Source: UMGS1519 sp050951005
GTDB taxonomy: Bacteria > Actinomycetota > Coriobacteriia > Coriobacteriales > Eggerthellaceae
Length of the DNA stretch: 64,000 nt
NCBI GenBank assembly: GCA_050951005.1
Contig: JBMNIP010000002.1
Location: 682,001-746,000, forward strand
Reading direction: 5' to 3'
A program made the position numbers and the translations under genes. Position 1 is the first letter of the stretch, and each line of letters opens with the position of its first letter. Of this stretch, positions 10,501 to 17,347 are shown piece after piece. The notes under the pieces are model-generated. The model did not search any database, was not told where the DNA came from, and saw only the letters and a list, made by a program, of their open reading frames with translations.

Positions 10501-10902
10501 GGAGTCTCCGGCCACCTGCGTTGAACCGTCGCCATTGACGCCCTTGTACTTCAGCGTGTTATAGCCTCCGAAGCTGGGGCAGGGAAACTGATTGTGCAGC
10601 GAGGTGAACTCGCCTTCGATAACGGAGTCGCTGCTCTGCAGTCCTTGGGCTTTGAGAGCTCCCTTTGCGGCCTTGGATTTCTTCGCTTTCTTGGACGTTT
10701 GCGAAGAGCTGGTCTGCGCGCTTTCGCTCGTCGAGCCTTCCGTAGCCGAGCTTTCGGCAGTCTGCTCGCTCTGCGTTGAAGGCGTGCCGACCTGGGTGCT
10801 CCCCGTATCGGCAAGCGCTACCGCCGAGATAATGCAGGCCGAGATTGCGAGCACCACAATAGGAATCAATGCCCTACGCATCTTTCGAAATCGTCTTTCC
10901 AT
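7561..10902 (-). CDS. Large Cna_B surface protein with atypical sortase motif
   Basis: A 1113-residue secreted, probably wall-linked protein. It starts with a basic stretch and hydrophobic signal peptide ending near SAVALA, then a Ser/Thr/Lys linker, a long adhesin-like ectodomain, a module around VAIPGVKVSNDADAGE that recurs in the surface protein at 22483-27396, and a C-terminal Cna_B collagen-binding-type domain (from about GSFTVSKKWKDGN to AAITNIYG). The C-terminus has a motif VPLMGD, a hydrophobic span and the tail SRKHRKSK: a sorting signal, but with V and M in place of the L and T of LPxTG. Start alternatives are M1 or M8 (MRRALIP). A small secreted ORF overlaps its 5' end. The ligand is unknown. 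Confidence 0.82.
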   Translation of the reverse strand: MERRFRKMRRALIPIVVLAISACIISAVALADTGSTQVGTPSTQSEQTAESSATEGSTSESAQTSSSQTSKKAKKSKAAKGALKAQGLQSSDSVIEGEFTSLHNQFPCPSFGGYNTLKYKGVNGDGSTQVAGDSRFVNYCYYSAIGVNGKTYVYHKARNILNSSDEANSGSSSLNSAAGMILPQFMLVRDYWDKDTQRGGFGADLVDWGKSQGYDWTDDTEFEDMSLDMDLGCTFTNNGEPVDLLDTSQAAPKPYSNYWWGQRSALMPSKAASSNYYAKSSSLMTEERDITFSNEDGSGTKAKFRDMPAMEMIIGSSLGNALNPSYRGDVTINLITNFTFTFTVDGQKYKVTVKNPPMNPTFKVQDSDRHKSIADGDVSATATSQRADGTANTRTNTESDKVTGVMRGDSIDYKIDITTALERQMLCYLYTSLAINDVVEEGETIDQLKQMGVAFPQPYFNRWCQPALAYLVDQNGNILNDDGEIIAWKVGEESYVDEQGNPVEPYRLVYGIKNLTKPELHVSFTLPDSKDSTGAYNLQYVKKNLDKITVSNSRSDGIQWKLAQNSLAFDESTRTISFDVYISPKDIGQTVSMYEEEIRNRYKNIGSGPGYLNEDAPQIIQDTLEKMDGNNVTVAIPGVKVSNDADAGEAFTAKAKVAGDMFYGTSPYEGIMGTSAPLGSPRPPRKGLSKLTTSAMNKAQKKAAEAMADEMDNVEDQSAISTLGTTSSSVAAASTADDSSTTDEYELWTPDQYVDFHDAVNLYDYDNYEFVFGNYYWKHLQNDEGKDCIQEEANSEEMWYTVMIPSATISKTVKASNDADKDGSFEFQIKLDNPSEAPVCNSVKHNAVKHLGNSSQAVTLTFDQNGTATFKLKNGERMEIVLPFDVKYTVTELSGEDFDTKMECDGQTIKGKSLTDTIDSVTDSAGLATYQGHTANCVSVTNSKQEELVPGKDKGSFTVSKKWKDGNNKDGLRPDSVKVQLTANGQDHGDPVTLSADNDWAYTWDNLAITDSKTGENIKYRVKEIDVPQGYHAKVSYKGNSAAITNIYGQDDATPSNTTSSNTPSSDSDSGTIGMTLVPLMGDFPVWLLVVLIALVAVGGAALVISRKHRKSK

Positions 10903-11053
10903 GAATCCCCAACCCTATCGTCAGAATGCCCTCCGGCTCTGCCGCAAATGCCTCTTGCATTGTTGCCGACGAAAAAAGAGCACCGCAAAGCAATGCGCAT
11001 GCACAGGCGAACGCAAATAAACTCCCTGACACGTGCTTCAAGGATCCCATAAT
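10874..11053 (-). CDS. Small secreted peptide overlapping the downstream surface gene
   Basis: A short frame of 59 codons plus stop, taking the ATG that follows GAGGGAGGATGAGGATT (with an alternative ATG three codons upstream). It encodes a classical Sec signal peptide (basic start, a hydrophobic core with several Ala-Cys pairs, and an EAFA-AEPEG cleavage region) and only about 22 mature residues. Its stop lies 29 bases inside the next gene, in another frame, so the two could be translationally coupled. It may instead be the remnant of a lost secreted protein. The exact start is uncertain. Confidence 0.5.
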   Translation of the reverse strand: MMGSLKHVSGSLFAFACACALLCGALFSSATMQEAFAAEPEGILTIGLGIHGKTISKDA

Positions 11054-11137
11054 CCTCATCCTCCCTCGTAACGCACATGCTTCCGGAAGGATACTCCCCA
11101 AACTATCCGCATGCAATATGCTCAGCATACATAACAC

Positions 11138-11721
11138 CAGTTAAAACAGTATTTTTTATTATCTTTCCATGTTAACGACGATACTTTCCCACCCGGTGCT
11201 CAATTCCCCCTCTGCAAGCACTCCAGCGGGCAGCAATCGCGAGCCCCGCCATGCCCTGGACATCGTCAAGCGCGGCACAGGCACTAATGAAATCATTGCC
11301 GGTTCTAGACACTCCGTTCTCTGCAACTGCATCATCCGTCGCCGCCTTCTGGAAACGGCATAAGCAAACGCTGTAGCGTATTCAATTGCCGAAGCGTATT
11401 CCCCTGTCCCTGATTGCTCTAACATTCTAACGTTATTTATTATAATAAAAACGTTATTTACCATATTATTAAATGGACTACAAGGAGACGGAAGGCAACT
11501 CTGCAATTATTGCCGCATCATACGAAATTGGGGTCTAACTTGCGCAATTGCCCGTCTCATGAAGAGGCGGGAGGCCTTGAACGCACGATTATCGAAGACT
11601 TCGAAAGGCCATCGACGCACAGTGGTTTTCGATAGTCATTGAACGGTATTTCGCACGGCGCTCGGCAAAACCGTTATGCTGAAAAGATAGAAGGCGAACA
11701 ACCGTAATCGAAGGGAGGGCC
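11138..11721. other. Long intergenic region with AT-rich direct repeats
   Basis: No convincing gene lies here; the open frames have no ribosome site and no family signal. An AT-rich core around 11420-11475 contains two copies of ACGTTATTTA spaced 21 bases start to start (11430-11439 and 11451-11460). Position suggests a promoter and regulator region for the divergent surface-protein unit (minus) and the YqhA gene (plus). Confidence 0.5.
11430..11460. repeat. Paired direct repeats ACGTTATTTA, two helical turns apart
   Basis: Two exact 10-base copies with a 21-base offset place both sites on the same helix face, which is compatible with binding of a dimeric regulator. No regulator can be assigned. 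Confidence 0.4.
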
Positions 11722-12249
11722 ATGGCATCTGAGAACGACTGCGTTTCTACCACGCCCGATGACGACCGTCGGCACTCGCGCGTGGTCGCCCGTCAAATCA
11801 CCAGCCATACGCGTTTCGTGGCAGGCATTCCGGCAATCGGCTTGTTCATTTGCGCCGTGGCTCTCTCCATCGCAACGCTTATAGCGGTATGCCAGGTAGT
11901 CTACGAGCTGTGCACGGGATCGATCGACCTTTCCCAGATGGCCATCGAGTTCATCACGTACGCCGACCTGTTCCTGCTGGCGGTGGCCCTGTACATCCTT
12001 TCCCTGGGACTCATCTGCCTGTTCGTGTCGGACCGCATTCCCCTGCCGTCGTGGCTGGAATTCCATGACTTCGACGATCTGAAGGAGCGCCTGGCAAGCG
12101 TCATCTGCATCATGCTGGGTGTGTACTTCCTGGGCTACATCCTGGAAGGACACACCGGCATCGACGTATTGTGGCTGGGACTCGGCAGCGCCATTATCAT
12201 AGCGGCGCTGGGTTTCTTCGTCAGAAACGTGTTCCTGCATCGGGACTGA
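11722..12249 (+). CDS. YqhA/UPF0114-family inner membrane protein
   Basis: A 175-residue membrane protein of the YqhA (UPF0114) family, recognised by RFVAGIPAIGLF, the DLFLLAVALYILSLGLICLFV span and the SWLEFHDFDDLKERLASVICIMLGVYFL region. Three to four transmembrane spans are present. The ATG follows GAAGGGAGG. Family function is unknown. The frame stops with TGA and then continues, in the same frame, into a sortase sorting signal (next entry), which is not a normal part of this family. Confidence 0.85.
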   Translation: MASENDCVSTTPDDDRRHSRVVARQITSHTRFVAGIPAIGLFICAVALSIATLIAVCQVVYELCTGSIDLSQMAIEFITYADLFLLAVALYILSLGLICLFVSDRIPLPSWLEFHDFDDLKERLASVICIMLGVYFLGYILEGHTGIDVLWLGLGSAIIIAALGFFVRNVFLHRD

Positions 12250-12381
12250 ACCCGGACCCAGACGCCGACAACCGGCGTCAACACGGGCGCATATCTGCTG
12301 ATCCTGGTGATTGCCGCAGCAGCCGCGGCCGCGATTATCATCGCCGCCATCCGAAAGCGCCGCAAGCAGACAGCAGAATAG
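12250..12381 (+). pseudogene. Orphan cell-wall sorting signal after the YqhA stop codon
   Basis: Reading on in frame from the YqhA TGA gives TQTPTTGVNTG, a 20-residue Ala/Ile-rich span and a tail AAIRKRRKQTAE, then TAG. This is a complete LPxTG-like anchor (TPTTGV motif, membrane span, basic tail) with no ectodomain, no start codon and no signal peptide. Most simply it is the 3' remnant of a deleted surface-protein gene. Readthrough of the TGA would append it to YqhA, which seems unlikely but is formally possible. Confidence 0.7.
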
Positions 12382-12685
12382 GCAACTGCTTCCCACCTCT
12401 GCTTCGGTAGGGGCGGGATATTGTATGCCGCTCCGCAGAACGTTCGCCAAGCTGCCTGTGCGGGCGAATGGCATGTTCTGCCAGGCGGACGGCATATTTA
12501 TCCATCACCAAATAAGGTCAGTTATTACCCGTTTATCCATTAACGACCGTTTGCCGTCCCTATCGACGCCTTTGAACCGAAGGATGCAACCGCCCACGCC
12601 GCCCAACAGCAATTGATACCCGCTCGAGCGCAATTGCGTTTCTACAATGATGCCAGTGTCGGATTTTCGGAAGAAAGAGCTACCC
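12382..12685. other. Intergenic region upstream of SDR gene
   Basis: About 300 bases without a supportable gene. The AT-richer part (12495-12545) is a plausible promoter region for the SDR gene, but I see no clear -35/-10 pair. Confidence 0.35.
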
Positions 12686-13459
12686 ATGAAGAACTATTTT
12701 GACTTGACCGGACAGGTCGCCATTGTCACCGGAGCATCGACCGGCTTGGCCGTGCAGATGTCTCGCGCGCTTGCCAACCAGGGCTGTAACATCGCCTGCC
12801 TGGCCCGCCGCCAGGAAAAGATCGACGCAACGGCAAAGATGCTCGTCGACGAGTACGGCGTCGAGGCCATCGCGGTCCGCTGCGACGTTACTGACACCGA
12901 CATGGTCGAAGATGCCGTCAAGCAGGTCATGGACAAGTGGGGCCGCATTGACATCCTGATCAACTGCGCAGGCACGGGCGCCGTCGCTCCGGCTGAGGAA
13001 ATCACCGACCAGCAGTTCGATGGCGAATTCCAAATCGACCTGTTCGGCACGTTCAAAATGGCTCGTGCCGTTGCGAACCAAGCGATGTTACCCGCTGGCT
13101 ATGGCCGCATCATCAACATCGCTTCCATGTACGGCCTGGTCGGCAACAAGCAGTCCGGCTGCGCTCCCTACCATGCCGCGAAGGGCGGCGTCGTGAACCT
13201 GACTCGCGCGCTGGCCGCCGAGTGGGGCCGCAAGGGCATCACCGTCAACGCCATCTGCCCGGGCTACTTCGAGACCCCGCTGACCGTGGAGTGGCTGAAC
13301 TCGCCCGAGAACCAGGCATACGCGCGCACAATGATCCCCGAGGAGCGCTATGGCAAGGAAGGCGAACTGGACACCGCCACGCTGTTCCTGTCCTCGCCCG
13401 CGTCCACCTATGTCAATGGCGCAATCGTGCCCGTCGATGGTGGCTACACCTGCATGTAA
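12686..13459 (+). CDS. Short-chain dehydrogenase/reductase (SDR)
   Basis: A classical 257-residue NAD(P)-dependent SDR. The cofactor motif TGASTGLAVQMS (a variant of TGxxxGIG) is near residue 15, followed by NCAGTGAVAP, the catalytic serine region IINIASMYG, the YHAAK pair (Tyr and Lys) and CPGYFETPLT. It resembles gluconate 5-dehydrogenase-like or 3-oxoacyl-reductase-like SDRs; the substrate is unknown. The start at 12686 follows GAAGAAAGAG. It converges on a cupin gene and lies near an AroE-like gene. Confidence 0.88.
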   Translation: MKNYFDLTGQVAIVTGASTGLAVQMSRALANQGCNIACLARRQEKIDATAKMLVDEYGVEAIAVRCDVTDTDMVEDAVKQVMDKWGRIDILINCAGTGAVAPAEEITDQQFDGEFQIDLFGTFKMARAVANQAMLPAGYGRIINIASMYGLVGNKQSGCAPYHAAKGGVVNLTRALAAEWGRKGITVNAICPGYFETPLTVEWLNSPENQAYARTMIPEERYGKEGELDTATLFLSSPASTYVNGAIVPVDGGYTCM

Positions 13460-13492
13460 GACTTGCGGGAACATTCAGTAAACACGCAGCGC

Positions 13493-13533
13493 GCCCGCCT
13501 GCTGCCCTCGCAAACGCGGAGGCGGCAGGCGGG
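13493..13533. terminator. Hairpin between convergent SDR and cupin genes
   Basis: A 13-bp GC-rich stem (CCCGCCTGCTGCC against GGCGGCAGGCGGG) with one G-T pair sits between two convergent genes. No T run follows it on either strand, so it may work weakly or need Rho. Confidence 0.5.
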
Positions 13534-13570
13534 TGTCGACGTACAAAGGGCTCGAAGCTCACGCAGCGCG

Positions 13571-14035
13571 CTATTCGTCGGCGCCGTAGGCGCCGCCGTT
13601 GTACGTGCCGCCCCGCATCAGCGAGAAGTGGAAGATGGGCCGATCAACGCGCAGAATCCGAATTTGCCCATGCGGCAGACCGCCTGGCAGGAAGATGAGC
13701 GTGCTCTTAGTAATCAGATGCTCTTCCCCATTGACGGAAAAGGTGAGCTCGGCATTCAAATCGTTGGGGTTATCGGGGTCGCTGCCGAAGAAGCCGATAA
13801 GCTCGTCGTCATCGTGCACATGCTCCGGAAACACCGGGTTGCGCTCGGGCACCGCATAGTACCAAGCGGTGTTCATCTGCATGGCACCTGGCACCACATT
13901 GTCGTCGATCCATAGGATGCGATGCGAGAAACGCCGGTACATCTCCTGGAATTCAGGCGTACCGGTATGGGGGTCGTGCAACTGCTGCACGAAATACTTG
14001 CCGTACATCCCTTCGGTTCCTTCGACAATCACCAT
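13571..14035 (-). CDS. Cupin-like small protein
   Basis: A 154-residue soluble protein with cupin-like features: HVHDDDELIGFFG (clustered His and acidic residues) and, about 45 residues later, LIFLPGGLPHGQIRI, resembling the two cupin motifs that bind a metal. No fused enzyme or DNA-binding domain is present. The ATG follows GGAGAGG. It may act on an aromatic or keto acid, given the AroE-like gene divergent from it, but this is inference. Confidence 0.65.
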   Translation of the reverse strand: MVIVEGTEGMYGKYFVQQLHDPHTGTPEFQEMYRRFSHRILWIDDNVVPGAMQMNTAWYYAVPERNPVFPEHVHDDDELIGFFGSDPDNPNDLNAELTFSVNGEEHLITKSTLIFLPGGLPHGQIRILRVDRPIFHFSLMRGGTYNGGAYGADE

Positions 14036-14306
14036 GGCGGCCTCTCCTCTCCTACGGGTTCAGCGAAATGCGGATTCGTATCTTGCACGTTTTCCGAAAC
14101 AGCAGTTGTCATCTGCACTCATATTGTAGTGTCGGGAAAACACGCGCGGCATGATGACGACAGGCATATACGATGCTTGAAACGGACATGGTACGATATG
14201 CCAATCCAACGAGGTGCAGCTTCCTGCCTGCATCCACCGTCCTCTCACCCACCAGACAAGAAGCTGGACCCGCATCCGAAGGCCCGGCCGGAAGGAGATG
14301 ATCGGC

Positions 14307-15194
14307 ATGGGCCCATCGGTTCCCATCGACGGACACACCCACCTGGTCAGCATGATCGGAAGTCCGGTATCCCATTCGGTATCGCCCGCTACCCATTCGC
14401 TGGCATACAAGAAAATGGGAATCAACGCCGTATTCCTGGTGTTCGATATCCAAGTCGAGGACCTTCCCAAAGTCATGGCGGCCTTCCGCGTAATGAAGGG
14501 CTGGGACAGCACCACCGTCACCATGCCCTGCAAGCAGGCGATCATCCCCTACCTTGACGCACTCAGCCCCACCGCCGAGCTGGCAGGCGCCGTGAATGTG
14601 GTGAAAAAGGAGGCGGATGGACGCGTGGTAGGCTACAACGCTGACGGCCCGGGATTCATCAACAACCTGGTGAAGAACGGCGTCGTGGTAAAGGGCTCTA
14701 CAATCACGTTGTTGGGACCCGGCGGCGCGGGTTCGGCAATCCTGGCTCAAGCATCACTCGATGGCGCGAAGAAGATCAACGTGTTTGCCCGGAAAGGCGG
14801 CCGTTCCTACGAGAATGCTTTCAAACTGAAGGAGCGCATCGAGAATGCTACCGCATGCAGGATCAACATATGTGCATTCGAGGATACCGACGCGCTTCGG
14901 TCCTCAATCGAAGAATCGGACATCCTGGCAAACTGCACCAATGTGGGCATGGGACAGGGCAACACCGATATGCCCATCGACCCTGCGTTGATCAAGCCCG
15001 GCATGGTGGTGGCCGACGTCATCAACACGCCGCGTGAGACGCAGCTGCTGAAAGAAGCCAAGAAGCGGGGATGCAAGACCTACGGCGGCTTGGGTATGGT
15101 CGACCAGCAGGCAGTGGTCGCCGACCGGATACGCTTCGGCATCGATATCCCCATCCGGGAAATCCGCGCCGAGCTTGCCGACGCCCAGAGATAG
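14307..15194 (+). CDS. Shikimate/quinate dehydrogenase-like (AroE family)
   Basis: A 295-residue AroE-family oxidoreductase. Substrate residues are conserved: GSPVSHSVSP (two serines), VTMPCKQ (catalytic Lys), GAVNVV (Asn), GYNADG (catalytic Asp) and GLGMVDQQA (Gln). The NAD(P) site is GPGGAGSAI. The cofactor-side motif NATPxGM is replaced by NCTNVGM, and the sequence departs from housekeeping AroE, so it may be a catabolic shikimate or quinate dehydrogenase. The ATG at 14307 follows GGAAGGAG. It is divergent from the cupin gene. Biosynthetic AroE cannot be excluded. Confidence 0.82.
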   Translation: MGPSVPIDGHTHLVSMIGSPVSHSVSPATHSLAYKKMGINAVFLVFDIQVEDLPKVMAAFRVMKGWDSTTVTMPCKQAIIPYLDALSPTAELAGAVNVVKKEADGRVVGYNADGPGFINNLVKNGVVVKGSTITLLGPGGAGSAILAQASLDGAKKINVFARKGGRSYENAFKLKERIENATACRINICAFEDTDALRSSIEESDILANCTNVGMGQGNTDMPIDPALIKPGMVVADVINTPRETQLLKEAKKRGCKTYGGLGMVDQQAVVADRIRFGIDIPIREIRAELADAQR

Positions 15195-15241
15195 CACATG
15201 CAAAATTTTCGTTACTTCGAGATATTTCTTCATATTTTCTC

Positions 15242-15271
15242 TTGAATACACCTTTGCCCTCAAAGCATAAT
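15242..15271 (+). promoter_or_regulatory. Putative promoter of the lysine-rich secreted protein
   Basis: TTGAAT and CATAAT are separated by 18 bases, about 60 bases before the start at 15330. Confidence 0.4.
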
Positions 15272-15329
15272 GCTGTTATCGAGAAACATCTGCCATCGAT
15301 AGCAGACATTTCGGGAAGAAAGGATTGCC

Positions 15330-15884
15330 ATGCAGACGCAGACATTCAAGAGGACTGCGGTCGTACTGGCCGCTGTCGTATTGGCCGCGATGATCGGCCT
15401 GGTCGCGCTGTCTATGCCCAGCCAAGCCGAGGCGAAGACCGTAACCACGAAGGCAACCACGATGGCTGCCGCAAAGACTATCAAGAAAGGCACGACTACT
15501 GTAAAGGCGAAGGCCAACACTTCCTATGTGAAGTTCAAGGCCAAGAAAACCAAGAAGTACACGTTCACCGTCTCTTCGCTGAACGCCCTGACCAAAGCTG
15601 GCAAGAAGCGCAACTTCTTCAACGGCAACATCAGCCTGTATACCGGTTCGCCCAGCATGCACAAGAACTTGAAAGTGAAGACCAAGGGCGGCAAGGCCTA
15701 CTCACTGTACCTGTGCACAAAGAACTACTACAAGACCTCGAGCAAGTACAACAAGAAGGTGTCCGCCTACACCCACCTTCCCAAGCGCTCCTTCACCGTT
15801 AAGCTGAAGAAGGGCACTACGCTGTATATGTCCAGCTGGTTTACCGTGCGCGGCGGCGCCTCCTATAAGGTGAAGATCAAGTAG
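15330..15884 (+). CDS. Secreted lysine-rich protein, function unknown
   Basis: A 184-residue exported protein. Residues 1-35 form a Sec signal peptide (FKRTAVVLAAVVLAAMIG, with cleavage near QAEA). The mature part is very rich in Lys, Thr and Tyr, with KKGTT and KFKAKKTKKYTFTV stretches suggesting a small beta-sandwich, as in extracellular domains that bind anionic surfaces. There is no lipobox and no sorting signal, so it is probably released or charge-bound to the envelope. The ATG follows AAGAAAGG. A strong terminator follows, so it is monocistronic. I do not recognise a named family. Confidence 0.75.
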   Translation: MQTQTFKRTAVVLAAVVLAAMIGLVALSMPSQAEAKTVTTKATTMAAAKTIKKGTTTVKAKANTSYVKFKAKKTKKYTFTVSSLNALTKAGKKRNFFNGNISLYTGSPSMHKNLKVKTKGGKAYSLYLCTKNYYKTSSKYNKKVSAYTHLPKRSFTVKLKKGTTLYMSSWFTVRGGASYKVKIK

Positions 15885-15910
15885 TTTCGCGCCATCAACG
15901 CGAAACGGTT

Positions 15911-15946
15911 AAGGGCTCTTCCCCTCCCCCGGGAAGAGCCCTTTTG
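15911..15946 (+). terminator. Strong intrinsic terminator
   Basis: A perfect stem AAGGGCTCTTCCC / GGGAAGAGCCCTT is followed by T-rich sequence, just downstream of the secreted-protein gene. Confidence 0.92.
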
Positions 15947-16046
15947 TTTGGGTTCATGTTACCGTCGACCGGCTTACCAAGCATCTGTCCATGCACGCTT
16001 AGCTCCGACAACAGCATCCGCCTATCATCTCGTCCTGGGGATAGCT

Positions 16047-16493
16047 TTATTCCTCGGCCTGGCGCTCCGCCGCTTGGAGCACGGATTCGTAGACGCTCGC
16101 AACATTACGCGATGCCAAATCGTCTTCGAGGTTCTGCTGAATCGCATCGAGCTGAGCGTCCAGCGCACCATGGATATTGCGTCCAACGGGACAGTCGGGA
16201 TTCGGGTTCTCATGGAAATGGAACAGGGGGTCGTCGGCGTTGGTCTCGACCGCACGGTAGATGTCCAGGAATGTGATTTCCGAAAGCGGGCGCGTAATCT
16301 CGATGCCGCCGGATCCGCGCTTGACCTCGATGATCCCGGCCTGCTGCAGCTGGGTCATGATATTTCGGATCATCACCGGGTTGGAGCCGATGCTGTCTGC
16401 CAAAAACGAACTGGTCACCTTCGTCGTCGGCCCGAAGTACACGGATGCCACCAGGATGTGCACTGCTGTGGTGAATTTCGTCGAGATGCGCAT
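16047..16493 (-). CDS. Rrf2-family transcriptional regulator
   Basis: A 148-residue Rrf2-type winged-helix regulator. It begins MRISTKFTTAVHIL and carries the DNA-binding region SIGSNPVMIRNIMTQLQQAGII followed by a wing KRGSGGIEI. Only one cysteine (NPDCPVG) is left where IscR/NsrR have three, so it is probably a YwnA/CymR-like member without an Fe-S cluster. AGGAGG precedes the ATG at 16493. It starts 8 bases after the macrodomain gene ends and is the last gene of the SirTM operon. Confidence 0.88.
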   Translation of the reverse strand: MRISTKFTTAVHILVASVYFGPTTKVTSSFLADSIGSNPVMIRNIMTQLQQAGIIEVKRGSGGIEITRPLSEITFLDIYRAVETNADDPLFHFHENPNPDCPVGRNIHGALDAQLDAIQQNLEDDLASRNVASVYESVLQAAERQAEE

Positions 16494-16501
16494 AGTGCCT
16501 C

Positions 16502-17347
16502 CTATCGTCCGAGCAATCCCCGGTACAACTCGCAATCGTCGTCTCCCCAGACGTCGAAGATAACACGCTCGACGCGATGCCGCTGCTCTGAGGATGCAGA
16601 AGGCACAGAATCCTGGTCATCCAGCCATCGGCGTACCGTCTTCACCGCAATGCGGGCAGCTTCCGACTTGGGGAATCCGAATACCCCCGTAGAGATGCCG
16701 CAGAACGCAACCGTCGAGCAGCCATTTCGTGCCGCGGCATCCAGGCAGTTGCGGTAGCACGCCGCCAGAGCCGCGCAATCTTCCTGCGTCAGCACAGAGA
16801 TGCTCTGCGACCCGGGCGCAGCGGGCGACTGAACGATGGGTCCCACCGTATGCAGCACGAATCGTGCCGGCAGGTTGTACCCGGGCGTCACGATGACTTC
16901 GGAGGTGTTCGCTTCGCGTCCGCGCTCGCGCATGATCTGGTCGCAGCGATACCGCAATTGCACACCCGCCATGGTGTGGATCATGTTGTCAATGCAGCCG
17001 TGCAACGGCTGGAAGCACCCGAGCATCCGGCTGTTGGCGGCATTGACAATGGCATCGGCACGCAGCCGTGTTATATCTCCTTGCCAGATGCACAGACGGT
17101 TATCAGCAACGGTCGGTTGGAGCGCACGAACGTCAACGATCCCTTTCTCGGCAGTCATCGTTTGCAGCAGCTCATCCTGTACGTGGAGGAACCCTTCGGG
17201 GGCACGCGCCGGCGGACGCACATTGCAGAGCCCGCGGAACAAGTTGAACGCCGCCGCGTCTTCTTCGGGTACCGGATAGCCTTGGTACACGGGCATCTCT
17301 TGTTGCAGCTGGCGAATCAGGTAAGCCAGTTGCTCATGGTGTGTCAT
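16502..17347 (-). CDS. Zinc-type macrodomain ADP-ribosyl hydrolase
   Basis: A 281-residue protein. An N-terminal helical region of about 75 residues precedes a macrodomain starting at IWQGDITRLRADAIVNAANS. The Zn-macro signature LGCFQPLHGCIDNMIHTMAG with LRYRC is complete and defines the class that removes ADP-ribose from targets of SirTM enzymes. ISTGVFGFP is the phosphate-binding loop. The ATG at 17347 overlaps the SirTM stop codon (ATGA), showing translational coupling, and GGAAGGGGG lies upstream. Activity is inferred from the family. Confidence 0.92.
   Translation of the reverse strand: MTHHEQLAYLIRQLQQEMPVYQGYPVPEEDAAAFNLFRGLCNVRPPARAPEGFLHVQDELLQTMTAEKGIVDVRALQPTVADNRLCIWQGDITRLRADAIVNAANSRMLGCFQPLHGCIDNMIHTMAGVQLRYRCDQIMRERGREANTSEVIVTPGYNLPARFVLHTVGPIVQSPAAPGSQSISVLTQEDCAALAACYRNCLDAAARNGCSTVAFCGISTGVFGFPKSEAARIAVKTVRRWLDDQDSVPSASSEQRHRVERVIFDVWGDDDCELYRGLLGR

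Noticed and set aside
11159..11506. A 115-residue minus-strand ORF upstream of the surface gene
   Set aside because: No ribosome site, low-complexity Arg/Met runs and no family signal. It crosses an AT-rich regulatory region.
11674..12495. Minus-strand 273-residue ORF opposite yqhA
   Set aside because: It is antisense to a well-supported membrane protein gene and to the sorting signal, with no family resemblance.
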